NCBI GenBank assembly: GCA_020199905.1
Contig: JAIVJS010000011.1
Location: forward strand, 1-64,000
DNA from: Acidobacteriota bacterium
GTDB taxonomy: Bacteria > Acidobacteriota > Thermoanaerobaculia > UBA5066 > Gp7-AA6
Reading direction: 5' to 3'
DNA: 64,000 nucleotides
Shown here: positions 8,690-17,219 of the stretch, one piece after another
Numbering within the stretch: the first letter of the stretch is position 1
How the letters are laid out: each line of letters begins with the position of its first letter
Translations under genes and position numbers: made by a program
Notes under the pieces: model-generated
The model's input: the letters and a program-made list of their open reading frames with translations, nothing else
What the model was told of the DNA's origin: nothing
Database searches by the model: none

Positions 8690-9061
8690 CTAGGGGCGCC
8701 GGGGGTCGGGCTTGCTCACGAAGATCGAGAGAAGAACGCTCACGATCGAGACGACGAGGGCGCCCCAGAAGGCGGACCAGAAATCCGAGACGTGAAATCC
8801 GAGCCCGAACCGGGCCGCGGCCGCGCTCGTCAACCAGAGGATGAAGGCGTTGATCACGAAGGTGAAGAGACCGAGGCTCAGGATCAGAAGAGGGCACGTG
8901 AGCATCGTCACGACCGGCCGGACGAGCGCGTTCAAGAGCCCGAAGACGAGGGCGACCGCCAGAAAGGAGATCGGGTCACCGGGGGCGGAGATTCCGGGAA
9001 CGATCTTCGTCGCGACCCAGAGAGCGGCGGCGTTGATCAGCAGCCGGATCAGGAATCTCAT
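8690..9061 (-). CDS. Phage-holin-family-4 (YvlD-like) membrane protein
   Basis: A 123-residue protein with four predicted transmembrane helices and a short basic tail. The patterns LLNALVRPVVTMLTCPL and FTFVINAFILWLTS are typical of the PF04020/YvlD family of small chromosomal membrane proteins, which are called phage-holin-like although a role in lysis is not established. The ATG at 9061 has no Shine-Dalgarno. Instead TATAGT (9070-9075, read leftward) stands 8 nt before it, so the message may be leaderless. It lies between the UbiB-type kinase and the 80-residue membrane protein on the same strand. Confidence 0.8.
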   Translation of the reverse strand: MRFLIRLLINAAALWVATKIVPGISAPGDPISFLAVALVFGLLNALVRPVVTMLTCPLLILSLGLFTFVINAFILWLTSAAAARFGLGFHVSDFWSAFWGALVVSIVSVLLSIFVSKPDPRRP

Positions 9062-9069
9062 CGCGGGGG

Positions 9070-9075
9070 ACTATA
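9070..9075 (-). promoter_or_regulatory. Putative -10 box (TATAGT) of a leaderless transcript
   Basis: TATAGT on the minus strand, 8 nt before the ATG at 9061, with no Shine-Dalgarno in between. Transcription would start at or next to the start codon. Confidence 0.5.
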
Positions 9076-9124
9076 CCGTCCCGCGGTCCGGCGGAATCCT
9101 GACCGTCGCTCCTGCGCGACGCCG

Positions 9125-10804
9125 CTAGGACTTCGTGCTCCGGGCGCCGCGCCGCGGTTTCCGATCGCTCCAGAGGATCGAAAGGATGAGCGCGCAACCT
9201 CCCGCCGCGGCGAAGAGGAAGAACAGCATCGCGAGCCCCGGGTAGCCGAGAAGGCGAAACGTCGTCGGAACCTGCATCAAAAGCGCCGCGCCGACGATGA
9301 GAGACGCGAGCACCAGACCCATCGCGATGCGGTTGGCGATCTTCTGAAGTCCGCCGATCAACTCGGCCTCGTCGATGGCGTCGACGTGCAGCTTCAGCTG
9401 GTTGCTGGCGACGAGGTCCAGGACACGGTTGACGCGGCCGGGAAGCTTCTCCGCGAACTCTTTCGCTTCGAGAAGCGCCGTCGCCAGGTGCCCCGGCGAG
9501 GCGGATTTCAGAATGCGCTTTCGCAGGAGCTCCGAAGCGTGTCGGCGAATCGCTTCATTCGGCTCGAACTCCGGGTCGAGCGTCCGGCCGATCTCGTCTA
9601 ACTGCAGGAGGGCCTTCGACAGAAGCGTGAGCTCGGTCGGCAGCTGCAGTCCTGCTTCCCCTGAGGCGGTGGCGAGCTCGAGCAGCGTACGGCCGATCCG
9701 CAGGTCCCCCAGGGATGCGTGCTGGTACGCCCCGACCAGATCCGCGACGCGCCTGCGGAAGTCGCCGGGCTCGAAGTCCTCGCGCTGCCGTCCGATCGCC
9801 GCCCCGATCTGCGAGGCCCGGTCGGAATCGCCCTCCGAGACCGCGAGCAGAAGCTTCAGAAGCGACTCCTGCATTCCCGGAGCGATGCGCGCGACCATCC
9901 CCAGATCGAGCAAAGCGATGCGCCGGTCTTCGGTGACGAAGACGTTGCCGGGATGAGGATCCGCATGGAAGAACCCGTCGATCAGAATCTGCTTCAGGTA
10001 GGCGCGGAAGAGCTGGTCGGCGAGCGCGCTGCCGTCGAGCTCCATCCGCACGACCGGCGGGAGGTCGGTGATCTTGCGGCCGTCCACGTACTCCATCGTG
10101 AGCAGCCGCGTGGTCGTGTAGTCGGCGACGGGCTGCGGAACGAAGATGGACGGGAATTCCGCCAGGTTTTCCGCGAGCCTCGAGAGGTTGCCGGCCTCCT
10201 GGCGGTAGTCGAGCTCGGCCGCGAGCGACTTCTGAAATTCCTCGACCGTTTTCTGGAGCTCGAACCTTCCGAGCGTGTCGGAGTGCTTGTCGAGGAACTT
10301 CGCCAGCTCCAAAAATGCCGACAGGTCGTCCGCGATGCGCTCCCGGATTCCCGGCCGCTGGACTTTCACGGCGACCGCGCGGCCATCGCGCAATTTCGCG
10401 CGATGCACCTGACCGAGAGACGCCGCGGCGACGGGCGTCGATTCGAACTCCGAGAAGGCCTTCGAGATCCGGACGCCGAGCTCCTCCGCGACGATCCGTT
10501 CGACCTCACCGAACGAGAACGGCTCGACCCTGTCCTGAAGCCGGGCGAGGGCCTGGATGTAAGCGGGCGGCAGAAAGTCGGCGCGGGTCGAAAGCAGCTG
10601 CCCGAGCTTGATGTAGGTCGGACCCAGACGTTCGAGATCGTCGGCGAGCTCGTCGGCCAGCGGCGCGGGCGTCGGGCGCTCCTCGGGAGTGAGGTCGCTT
10701 TCTATCCCGAGGTTGGCGACGAGATCTGAACGGCCGTACTTGATGAGAAGCCAGGCGAGGTCTTTGTAGCGCTTGAGGTGCTTTCCCGCGAGCATCGTGG
10801 CCAT
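9125..10804 (-). CDS. ABC1/AarF/UbiB family protein kinase-like ATPase
   Basis: A 559-residue member of the UbiB atypical kinase family, linked to ubiquinone and other isoprenoid-lipid metabolism. All family motifs are visible: the N-terminal GPTYIKLGQ (KxGQ), the Ala-rich AAASLGQVH replacing the P-loop, the catalytic loop DGFFHADPHPGN, and LLDLGM in place of DFG. Two C-terminal hydrophobic helices (about 485-535) anchor it in the inner membrane, as in UbiB. Start ATG 10804 has GAGGAGAAG upstream. The two small membrane-protein genes follow on the same strand. No quinone biosynthesis gene is adjacent, so the lipid target is open. Confidence 0.92.
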   Translation of the reverse strand: MATMLAGKHLKRYKDLAWLLIKYGRSDLVANLGIESDLTPEERPTPAPLADELADDLERLGPTYIKLGQLLSTRADFLPPAYIQALARLQDRVEPFSFGEVERIVAEELGVRISKAFSEFESTPVAAASLGQVHRAKLRDGRAVAVKVQRPGIRERIADDLSAFLELAKFLDKHSDTLGRFELQKTVEEFQKSLAAELDYRQEAGNLSRLAENLAEFPSIFVPQPVADYTTTRLLTMEYVDGRKITDLPPVVRMELDGSALADQLFRAYLKQILIDGFFHADPHPGNVFVTEDRRIALLDLGMVARIAPGMQESLLKLLLAVSEGDSDRASQIGAAIGRQREDFEPGDFRRRVADLVGAYQHASLGDLRIGRTLLELATASGEAGLQLPTELTLLSKALLQLDEIGRTLDPEFEPNEAIRRHASELLRKRILKSASPGHLATALLEAKEFAEKLPGRVNRVLDLVASNQLKLHVDAIDEAELIGGLQKIANRIAMGLVLASLIVGAALLMQVPTTFRLLGYPGLAMLFFLFAAAGGCALILSILWSDRKPRRGARSTKS

Positions 10805-10888
10805 GGTGTCTTCTCCTCGTCAACGCGACCGGCGAGGAGACTGCAAAGGCCGCGCCCTGCCGGGTAAGTCATGGGAGAAAATGGCGTT

Positions 10889-11557
10889 ATGGGCGCGGAA
10901 GTCTTCGTGACGGGGGGCACCGGATACGTCGGCCGCCCGCTCATCGCCTCTCTGCTCGGACGAGGACACGGCGTCCGCGCGCTGGTGCGACGGGGGTCCG
11001 AGAGCAGGGTCCCGGCCGGGTGCGAGGCGGAGATCGGCGATCCCTTCGACGAGGCGAGCTTTTCCGGTCGGATTCCGCCGGCGCGCACGTTCGTGCAGCT
11101 GCTCGGGGTCCCGCACCCGTCGCCCGCAAAGGCGGCGGCGTTCCTCTCGGTGGATCTCGCCTCCGTCCGCGTCTCCGCTCGTGCCGCGCGGGCGGCCGGC
11201 ATCCGCCACTTCGTGTACGTGAGCGTCGCCCGCCCGGCGCCTGTCATGAAGGCTTACCAGGAGGTCCGCGCCGAAGGTGAGCGGCTGATCGTGGAAACCG
11301 GGATTCCGGCGACGTTCGTGCGTCCCTGGTACGTCCTCGGGCCCGGGCACCGGTGGCCCCTCGCCCTGGTCCCGTTCTATCGGATCCTCGAGAAGGTGCC
11401 CGCGACGCGGGACGGAGCGCGTCGGCTCGGCCTCGTGACGCTCGCGGAGATGGTGGGCGCCCTCGTGGCCGCCGTGGAAGATCCGCCCCGGGAAGTCCGC
11501 ATCGTCGAGCCTCCCGGGATCCGCGCCTCCGGCCGCTCGCTCGGGGAGAGGAGGTGA
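10889..11557 (+). CDS. NAD(P)-binding atypical short-chain dehydrogenase (NmrA/epimerase-like)
   Basis: A 222-residue protein with a Rossmann N-terminus, VFVTGGTGYVGRPL (GxxGxxG near residue 10), followed by a region with HFVYVSVARPAP and a short C-terminal part. There is no YxxxK catalytic pair in the usual place, so it belongs with the atypical SDRs that bind a dinucleotide and often act as sensors or poorly characterised reductases. I chose ATG 10889 because GGAG sits at 10874-10877 and the next residues open the first beta strand. Its stop overlaps the GTG start of the next gene by 4 nt, so the two are translationally coupled. Confidence 0.8.
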   Translation: MGAEVFVTGGTGYVGRPLIASLLGRGHGVRALVRRGSESRVPAGCEAEIGDPFDEASFSGRIPPARTFVQLLGVPHPSPAKAAAFLSVDLASVRVSARAARAAGIRHFVYVSVARPAPVMKAYQEVRAEGERLIVETGIPATFVRPWYVLGPGHRWPLALVPFYRILEKVPATRDGARRLGLVTLAEMVGALVAAVEDPPREVRIVEPPGIRASGRSLGERR

Positions 11558-12369
11558 CGACCCGCCTCGCGGGACGGCTCCTGCTCGCGATCGCGGCACT
11601 GCACGCGGCCCTGGGAGTCTGGCTCGGCCGCGGCGCGCTGCTGTCGATCGGGCGCGCCGGTTTCTTCGACGCGCTCTCGCTGCACTCCGGCCGTCAGCTC
11701 TGGTTCTGGTTCGTGGCGTTTGCCGCTCCGCTCGCGATGCTCGGGGCGGCGCTCGCGCGCGGCGACGTGCGGCCTCGCACCGGCTGGCTCGGCTGGTCGC
11801 TCGCCGCTCTCGCCGCCGCCGGCGTCGCCCTCCTGCCGGTTTCCCTCCTCTGGCTTCTCTTTCTTCCCGCCGGTCTGCTCATCGCCGGGGCACGGACGCT
11901 CCCGCCGGCTCCCATGGAGTGGACGCGGGGAGAGTTCTCCATCTCGACGGACCCGGCCCGCGTCGACGCGGCTGCCGCCCACGAGTTTCTCTCCCGCTCC
12001 TACTGGGCGGGCGGTATTCCGCGCGAGTTCGTCGACCGCGCGATCGACGGCTCGATCGCGTTCGCGATGTTCCACGAGGGCCGGCAGATCGGGTTCGCCC
12101 GGGTCATCACGGATCGCTCGACGTACGCCTATCTCTCCGACGTCTACGTTCTCGAGGCGTGGCGCGGACGGGGCCTCGCTCTCTGGTTGATGGAGACCAT
12201 CCGCGCGCATCCCGACCTTCAGAATCTGCGCCGCTGGATGCTCTCGACGAGAGACGCGCACCCCCTCTACGCCAGGGCGGGTTTTCAGCCGCTCGCCCAT
12301 CCGGACCGCTTCATGGAGATCTCGGATCCCGGCCTTTATGCCCGGATGTCCTCGGATCGGCCGGGTTGA
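11554..12369 (+). CDS. DUF6463-like membrane domain fused to a GNAT acetyltransferase
   Basis: A 271-residue protein with two parts. Residues 1-115 form about four transmembrane helices with the DUF6463 pattern (early LHAALGVWLGR, then GRQLWFWFVAFAAPL). After a short Pro-rich link, residues 120-265 are a complete GNAT domain: YWAGGIPREFVDRAI, GFARVITDRSTYAYLSDVYV, the acetyl-CoA loop RGRGLALWLM, and a DAHPLYARAGF end. No stop codon separates them. GTG 11554 overlaps the preceding TGA and has GGAGAGGAG upstream, which fixes the start. An internal ATG (11913) could give a soluble GNAT alone, but I see no ribosome binding site for it. The acetylated substrate is unknown. Confidence 0.85.
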   Translation: MTTRLAGRLLLAIAALHAALGVWLGRGALLSIGRAGFFDALSLHSGRQLWFWFVAFAAPLAMLGAALARGDVRPRTGWLGWSLAALAAAGVALLPVSLLWLLFLPAGLLIAGARTLPPAPMEWTRGEFSISTDPARVDAAAAHEFLSRSYWAGGIPREFVDRAIDGSIAFAMFHEGRQIGFARVITDRSTYAYLSDVYVLEAWRGRGLALWLMETIRAHPDLQNLRRWMLSTRDAHPLYARAGFQPLAHPDRFMEISDPGLYARMSSDRPG

Positions 12370-12565
12370 CGGGTCCGGCGGCCGCGGCTAGTCTTGCCGG
12401 AGCCTATGACCGCCGTCCACTGATCGAGCCGCGACCCTCACGGGGGCCGCGGAAGGAAAACAAGCGCAGCCGCCGCTCGCCTGTCGAAAGCGCGAGCGGC
12501 ATACGCCCGTCCGGATCCGCCGTGCGGGCGCCGCGCGGCGCTGCCCGCGTTTTTCTCGACGAAGG

Positions 12566-13333
12566 ATGACCAACCCAATGAACGCTCCTCCCGACTGGTG
12601 GAACGGCTTCTTCTCCGGGTTGATGGTCGATTTCTGGCGCGCCGTCGTGCCTCCCGCGCACACGGCGCTCGAAGCGGATTTCCTCGAGGCTCGCCTCGAG
12701 CTCGCTCCCGCGGCACGGGTCCTCGACGTGCCGTGCGGCGACGGCCGGCTCGCGCGGGCGCTGGCGCGAAGAGGCCACCGCGTCACCGCGGTCGATCTCT
12801 CTTCCGATTTCCTGACGGCCGGCCGGCGCGACGCGGAGCGCGAAGGCGCAGAGCTCACCTGGCGCCAGTCCGACATGCGGGACCTTCCGTGGACCGGCGA
12901 GTTCGACGCCGCGTTCTGCGCCGGCTCGAGCTTCGGTTACCTCGGCGACGAAGGGGACGCCGACTTCGTGCGCGCGGTCGCCCGGACGCTCGCGCCCGGC
13001 GGCCGCTTCGTGCTCGATGCCTCGAAGGTGGCGGAATCGATTCTTCCCTCGTTCATCGAGCGGCGCGAGGTCGACCTCGGCGACATCCGGTTTGTGTCGG
13101 AGAACCGGTACGACGTGCCGCGCGGCCGGATCGAGAACCGGTACACGGCCACCCGCGGCTCGCAGACGGATACGCGCCTCGCCTCCCACCGCATCTACAC
13201 GGCCTCTCAGGTCTGCGGGTTTCTCGAGAGCGCCGGCCTCGAGGTGGCCTCTCTGTTCGGGGCGGCGGACGGGTCCCCGTATCGAGTGGGAGCCCAGCAG
13301 CTCTACATTCTGGCGCGCAAGGGAGGCACTTGA
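12566..13333 (+). CDS. Class I SAM-dependent methyltransferase
   Basis: A 255-residue cytoplasmic methyltransferase. Motif I is VLDVPCGDGRLARAL (near 51-65), followed by VTAVDLSSDFL (acidic end of beta 2), DAAFCAGSSFGYL (beta 4) and LAPGGRFVLDAS. The C-terminal half carries the HRIYTASQVCGFLESAGLEV block common in UbiE/Methyltransf_25-like enzymes. The substrate is not recognisable. The ATG follows GAAGG; a second ATG four codons on is also possible. It stands alone between two spacers of about 200 nt in which I see no gene. Confidence 0.85.
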   Translation: MTNPMNAPPDWWNGFFSGLMVDFWRAVVPPAHTALEADFLEARLELAPAARVLDVPCGDGRLARALARRGHRVTAVDLSSDFLTAGRRDAEREGAELTWRQSDMRDLPWTGEFDAAFCAGSSFGYLGDEGDADFVRAVARTLAPGGRFVLDASKVAESILPSFIERREVDLGDIRFVSENRYDVPRGRIENRYTATRGSQTDTRLASHRIYTASQVCGFLESAGLEVASLFGAADGSPYRVGAQQLYILARKGGT

Positions 13334-13540
13334 ACGAGAGCGGCCCGTGCCGCCTCCCGAATCCGCGCCCTCGTTCGCCGCGTAACACCAGACGGGGGAC
13401 TCGCGGATTTGCCAGAATGGCGGCGGCAGCCGCGTTCGGATGCGAAATGCGCGGCCCCCCGGGAAGGTTGTGTCCCCTGCTCCCATGAAGTTCGAAGACG
13501 GCATCGTTCGCGCGGCCCGCGCCCTTTCCCGGGGGGCCTG

Positions 13541-15490
13541 ATGGCGCGCCCGGGAATTTTGGGCGGCGGGGTCTCTTCGCGCCTCTCGCGGGGAGAGACC
13601 CGGCGGGGCGGCGGCCGCGCTTCGCCCGACGACGAAAAGAAGAAAAAAAAGATCTCCGTCCGGGTCGTGCTGCGGGACGCGGGAGAGCTTGTCGCGGCGC
13701 GGCGCGGGCGACTCGCCCTGGGCCTGGGCCTTCTCATCGTGAACCGTCTGGCCGGCCTCGTCCTGCCGGGGATGCCGCGCTATCTCCTGGACGAGGTCGT
13801 CGGAAAGGGGCGCCGCGACCTCCTGCCTCTGCTCGTCGCCGCGTCCGCCGCGGCCGCCGTCGTTCAGGGCGTGACGTCCTTTTCGCTGTCCCAGGTCCTC
13901 GGGAAAGCGGCGCAGAGGTCGATCACGGAAATGCGGCGCCGCATCCAGCGCCACGTCGGCCGCCTCTCCGTCAACTACTTCGATCAGACCAAAGTGGGCG
14001 CTCTGCTCTCGCGCGTGATGACCGACGCGGAGGGGATCCGCAACCTCGTGGGCACCGGGCTCGTCGAAGTCGTCGGCGGGCTCGTCACGGCCGTCCTCGC
14101 GCTCGCGATCCTGTTCCGCCTGAACTCGAAATTGACGTTCATCGCACTCGCCGTCCTCTCCCTGTTCGGGTTCGTGCTGCTCTTCGCCTTCAAGACGCTC
14201 CGGCCTCTCTTCCGGGAGCGGTCGAAGATCAACGCGGAAGTCTCGGGCCGCCTCACGGAGTCCTTTTCGGGTGTGCGCGTCGTCAAGGCGTACCGCGCGG
14301 AGCGGCGCGAGGCGCTCGTGTTCTCCAAGGGCGTGCACCGCCTCTTCCGCAACGTGGCGCGGACCATGACGGGCTTCTCGGCGGTCGCCGCGTTCTCGAC
14401 CCTGCTGCTCGGGAGCGTCGGCGTCGCGATCATGTGGATCGGCGCCAACGACATCCTCGCCGGACGCATGACGATCGGAGCCTTCGTCTCCTACACTCTC
14501 TACCTCGGCCTCCTCGTGGGCCCCGTCGTTCAGATCGTCTCGATCGGCAGCCAGATCACGGAGGCCTTCGCGGGCCTCGAGCGCATCCGGGAAGTCCGCA
14601 ACGAGCTGACCGAAGACGCGGACGACGCGCGCCGGCACCCGCTCTCGCGCATCGACGGGCGGGTGGAGTTCGAGCGCGTCACCTTCGAGTATGAGAAGGA
14701 TGTTCCGGTCCTGAAGGGCGTCTCCTTCGTCGCGGAGCCCGGCACGTCGACGGCGCTGGTCGGGCCTTCCGGGTCCGGAAAGAGCACGATGATCGGCCTC
14801 GTCGCCGCGTTCTACCGCCCGACCGGCGGGCGGATCTTAGTCGACGGCCGCGACCTCGAGGACGTGCGCCTGTCCGACTACCGCGCGCAGCTCGGCGTCG
14901 TGCTGCAGGACAACTTCCTCTTCGACGGCACGGTGCTCGAGAACATCGCGTACGCGCGGCCCGACGCCTCCGACGAGGAGGTCCTCCGCGCGGCGCGGAT
15001 CGCGCGCTGCGACGACTTCGTCGAGAAGATGCCGGACAAGTACGAGACGATCGTGGGGGAGCGCGGCATCAAGCTCTCGGGAGGGCAGCGGCAGCGCGTG
15101 GCCATCGCCCGAGCGATCCTGGCCGACCCCCGCATTTTGATACTGGACGAGGCGACCTCGTCGCTCGACAGCGAGAGCGAGGCGCTGATCCAGGAAGGGC
15201 TCTCCGAGCTGATGCGCGGACGGACGACGTTCGTCATCGCCCACCGGCTCTCGACGATCCGCAATGCCGACACCATTCTCGTGGTCGAGGCCGGCGAGAT
15301 CGTCGAGCGGGGGCGGCACGAGGTGCTGCTCGCCCGCGGCGGGCGCTACGCCGATCTGTACAACCGCCAGTATGGCGTCGAGGCCAATCTCTTCCGCAAC
15401 CCCGGCGAGACGGAGAAGGAGCCCGAGGAGGCGGCGGCGCCGGCCGCGGCCGCCGATGCGGGAGTCGCGCGGATGCCGCTGGTGGGGTAG
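13541..15490 (+). CDS. MsbA-like ABC exporter (fused permease and ATPase)
   Basis: A 649-residue half-transporter. Residues 1-40 are basic and low in complexity with a KKKKK run, then six transmembrane helices (about 50-330) form the exporter domain. The ATPase follows: Walker A GPSGSGKST, Q-loop VLQDNFLFDG, signature LSGGQRQR, Walker B ILILDEATSSLD and the H-loop in IAHRLST. It should act as a homodimer exporting lipid, lipid A, drug or peptide; the cargo is not evident. The ATG at 13541 has no strong Shine-Dalgarno. It overlaps by one base the stop of an 18-codon frame beginning at 13485, so re-initiation is possible. Its stop codon touches a repeat array. Confidence 0.92.
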   Translation: MARPGILGGGVSSRLSRGETRRGGGRASPDDEKKKKKISVRVVLRDAGELVAARRGRLALGLGLLIVNRLAGLVLPGMPRYLLDEVVGKGRRDLLPLLVAASAAAAVVQGVTSFSLSQVLGKAAQRSITEMRRRIQRHVGRLSVNYFDQTKVGALLSRVMTDAEGIRNLVGTGLVEVVGGLVTAVLALAILFRLNSKLTFIALAVLSLFGFVLLFAFKTLRPLFRERSKINAEVSGRLTESFSGVRVVKAYRAERREALVFSKGVHRLFRNVARTMTGFSAVAAFSTLLLGSVGVAIMWIGANDILAGRMTIGAFVSYTLYLGLLVGPVVQIVSIGSQITEAFAGLERIREVRNELTEDADDARRHPLSRIDGRVEFERVTFEYEKDVPVLKGVSFVAEPGTSTALVGPSGSGKSTMIGLVAAFYRPTGGRILVDGRDLEDVRLSDYRAQLGVVLQDNFLFDGTVLENIAYARPDASDEEVLRAARIARCDDFVEKMPDKYETIVGERGIKLSGGQRQRVAIARAILADPRILILDEATSSLDSESEALIQEGLSELMRGRTTFVIAHRLSTIRNADTILVVEAGEIVERGRHEVLLARGGRYADLYNRQYGVEANLFRNPGETEKEPEEAAAPAAAADAGVARMPLVG

Positions 15491-15584
15491 GCGGGAGGCG
15501 GGATCGGGAGCCGAGCGACCAACGGGAGCGAGACGGCCGCGGTACTCCGCGGTCAACTCGATCGGGAATCGGGAATCGAAGGAG
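15490..15584 (+). repeat. Interspersed ~75-bp element, copy 1, with flanking heptads
   Basis: Two GGCGGGA heptads start in the exporter's stop codon (15490-15503). A ~70-bp block follows (15504-15573) that recurs at 60280 and, inverted, at 62621. It contains CCGCGG-TACT-CCGCGG, able to form a hairpin, and ends in ATCGGGA heptads. Confidence 0.85.
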
Positions 15585-15618
15585 AAGGGCTGATGCTTCG
15601 GCGTTTCGGTCTCGGGCC

Positions 15619-15654
15619 AAAAAAAACGGGCGGGTCATGCCCGCCCGTTTGTTT
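15619..15654. terminator. Bidirectional intrinsic terminator
   Basis: An 11-bp stem (AAACGGGCGGG 15624-15634 with CCCGCCCGTTT 15640-15650), 5-nt loop, an A8 run on the left and TTTGTTT on the right. It can stop the rightward exporter transcript and the leftward BAX-inhibitor-family transcript, whose genes converge here. Confidence 0.9.
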
Positions 15655-15668
15655 GAAGGCCAAAGGCG

Positions 15669-16388
15669 CTAGTTGCGGCGGCCGCCGCCCAGGAACCGGA
15701 GCATGAACAGGAACAGGTTGATGAAGTCGAGGTACAGCGAGAGGGCTCCGACCACAGCGTAGGAGCCCGTCTGCCCCTCCGGGGTGGCGACCGCCCACTG
15801 CTTCAGCCGCTGCGCGTCCCACGCGGTCAGCGCGGTGAACACGATGACCCCGACGACCGAGATGATGAACTGGAGTCCCGCGCTGTGCAGGAACATCCCC
15901 ACGAGGCTCGCCAGGATGAGGCCGATCAGGCCCATGAAGGCGAACTGGCCGACGCCGGCGAGGCTGCGGCGCGTCACGGTGCCGAAGAGCGCGAGCGCGC
16001 CGAACATCCCGGCGGTCACGACGAACGTCGTCGCGATCGAGGTTCCGGTGTACATCAGCAGGATCATCGACAGCGTCACGCCGTTCAAGGCCGAGTAGGC
16101 GAGGAAGAGGCCAGCGGCCGTCGACGGCGACAGCTTCGCGACGCGGGCCGAGAGGTAGAACACGAGACCGAGCTCGGCGATCACGAGACCGAAGAAGAGC
16201 ATCCGGTTAGCGGCGAGCACGGCGGCGGCGCTCGAGTTCGCGACCGCGAACGCCACGGAGGCCGTGACCCCGAGGCCGACGAACATCCACCCGTACACTT
16301 TTCGAAGAAACGCGGTGACCCGCTCGGCGGTCGCGACGGTGGTCGTCGTGAAGGCCGAAGAGGGGGTCATGTCGAATCCTTGGGCCAT
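15669..16388 (-). CDS. BAX inhibitor-1 / YccA family membrane protein
   Basis: A 239-residue protein with seven hydrophobic helices. It has the family patterns FLRKVYGWMFVGLGVTA near the start, a GVTLSMILL block in the middle, and TAWDAQRLKQWA near the end, where the conserved acidic pair of the BI-1 calcium-leak and pH-sensing site lies. Bacterial YccA-type members are associated with the FtsH protease or with ion leak, but its role here is unknown. ATG 16388 follows AAGGAGCG. An internal ATG six codons on is less well placed. It converges on the ABC exporter and shares a bidirectional terminator with it. Confidence 0.9.
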   Translation of the reverse strand: MAQGFDMTPSSAFTTTTVATAERVTAFLRKVYGWMFVGLGVTASVAFAVANSSAAAVLAANRMLFFGLVIAELGLVFYLSARVAKLSPSTAAGLFLAYSALNGVTLSMILLMYTGTSIATTFVVTAGMFGALALFGTVTRRSLAGVGQFAFMGLIGLILASLVGMFLHSAGLQFIISVVGVIVFTALTAWDAQRLKQWAVATPEGQTGSYAVVGALSLYLDFINLFLFMLRFLGGGRRN

Positions 16389-16568
16389 TTTTTTCGCTCC
16401 TTGTGGGCGCATCCGCCCGACATCAAAACGTCCCCGCCCGGCCGCCGATTCCCGCGCCGGGGCGGCCGCAGAGGCCCGCTCTCTGCAGTCTATCTCCCCC
16501 CGCCCGGCGCCGCCCGCGGCCCGCCCCGGAGGGATTATTCTTCGCAGCCTCCGGATTGAGGAGGCGGC

Positions 16569-17201
16569 ATGCGGACCCGGCGGCTCCTTTCGGCACTCCT
16601 GATCGTCACGGGGCTCGGCCTCTGCGGCGTGGCGGCGCGCCACTACGTGCGCGGGTGGCAGGCCCAGGCAGAGGGCCGGCGGCAGCTCGCGGGCGGCGGC
16701 CGAAGGGAGAACCCCGGGGTCGAGCGAGTCTCTGACAGGCTGGGGCTCGACTCGGACGAGGTCCCGCACTCGGGCGAGATCCCCGCCGACTACCCCTACG
16801 GCCAGCCGATCGCCCGCTTGAAGATCCCGGTCGCCCGGATCGATTCGGTCGTTTTCGCGGGCGCCGACCAGGACACGCTGGAGAAGGGTCCGGGTCACGT
16901 CCCCGGGACGGAGATGCCGGGAGCGGCGCCGCCCCTCCACAACTGCGTGATTACGGGGCATCGAGACTCCCACTTCCGGCACCTCGGCTGGCTGAAGGAG
17001 GGCACGGATATCGAGCTGGACGCTCCCGGGGGAAACCGCCTCTACCGGGTCGTCTCCCGGGAGATCGTCAAGCCGGACGCGGTCCGCGTCCTGGAGCCCA
17101 CGGCGAGCCCGCGTCTGACGCTCATCACCTGCTACCCGTTCAACTACATCGGGCCGGCGCCGAGGCGCCTGGTCGTCGTCGCGCTCCCGTTTCCGAGATA
17201 G
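16569..17201 (+). CDS. Sortase (class D/E-like), solitary
   Basis: A 210-residue sortase: an N-terminal membrane anchor (residues 5-25), a linker, then the sortase beta barrel. The catalytic His is in VITGHRD (H131), the Cys in TLITCYPF (C188), and an Arg follows in GPAPRR (199-200). All three catalytic residues are therefore present. Sortases cleave LPXTG-like sorting signals and transfer the protein to an amine. None of the complete proteins in this window ends with such a signal, so the substrate must be elsewhere or use a different motif. GAGGAGGCGGC precedes the ATG. A sortase is unusual in a diderm and stands alone between the BI-1-like gene and the glucan synthase. Confidence 0.88.
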   Translation: MRTRRLLSALLIVTGLGLCGVAARHYVRGWQAQAEGRRQLAGGGRRENPGVERVSDRLGLDSDEVPHSGEIPADYPYGQPIARLKIPVARIDSVVFAGADQDTLEKGPGHVPGTEMPGAAPPLHNCVITGHRDSHFRHLGWLKEGTDIELDAPGGNRLYRVVSREIVKPDAVRVLEPTASPRLTLITCYPFNYIGPAPRRLVVVALPFPR

Positions 17202-17219
17202 CCCCGGGCGGCGAGCCGC

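Noticed and set aside
12404-14638. A 744-codon leftward frame opposite the methyltransferase and exporter genes
   Set aside because: Low-complexity and without motifs; both genes on the other strand are well supported.
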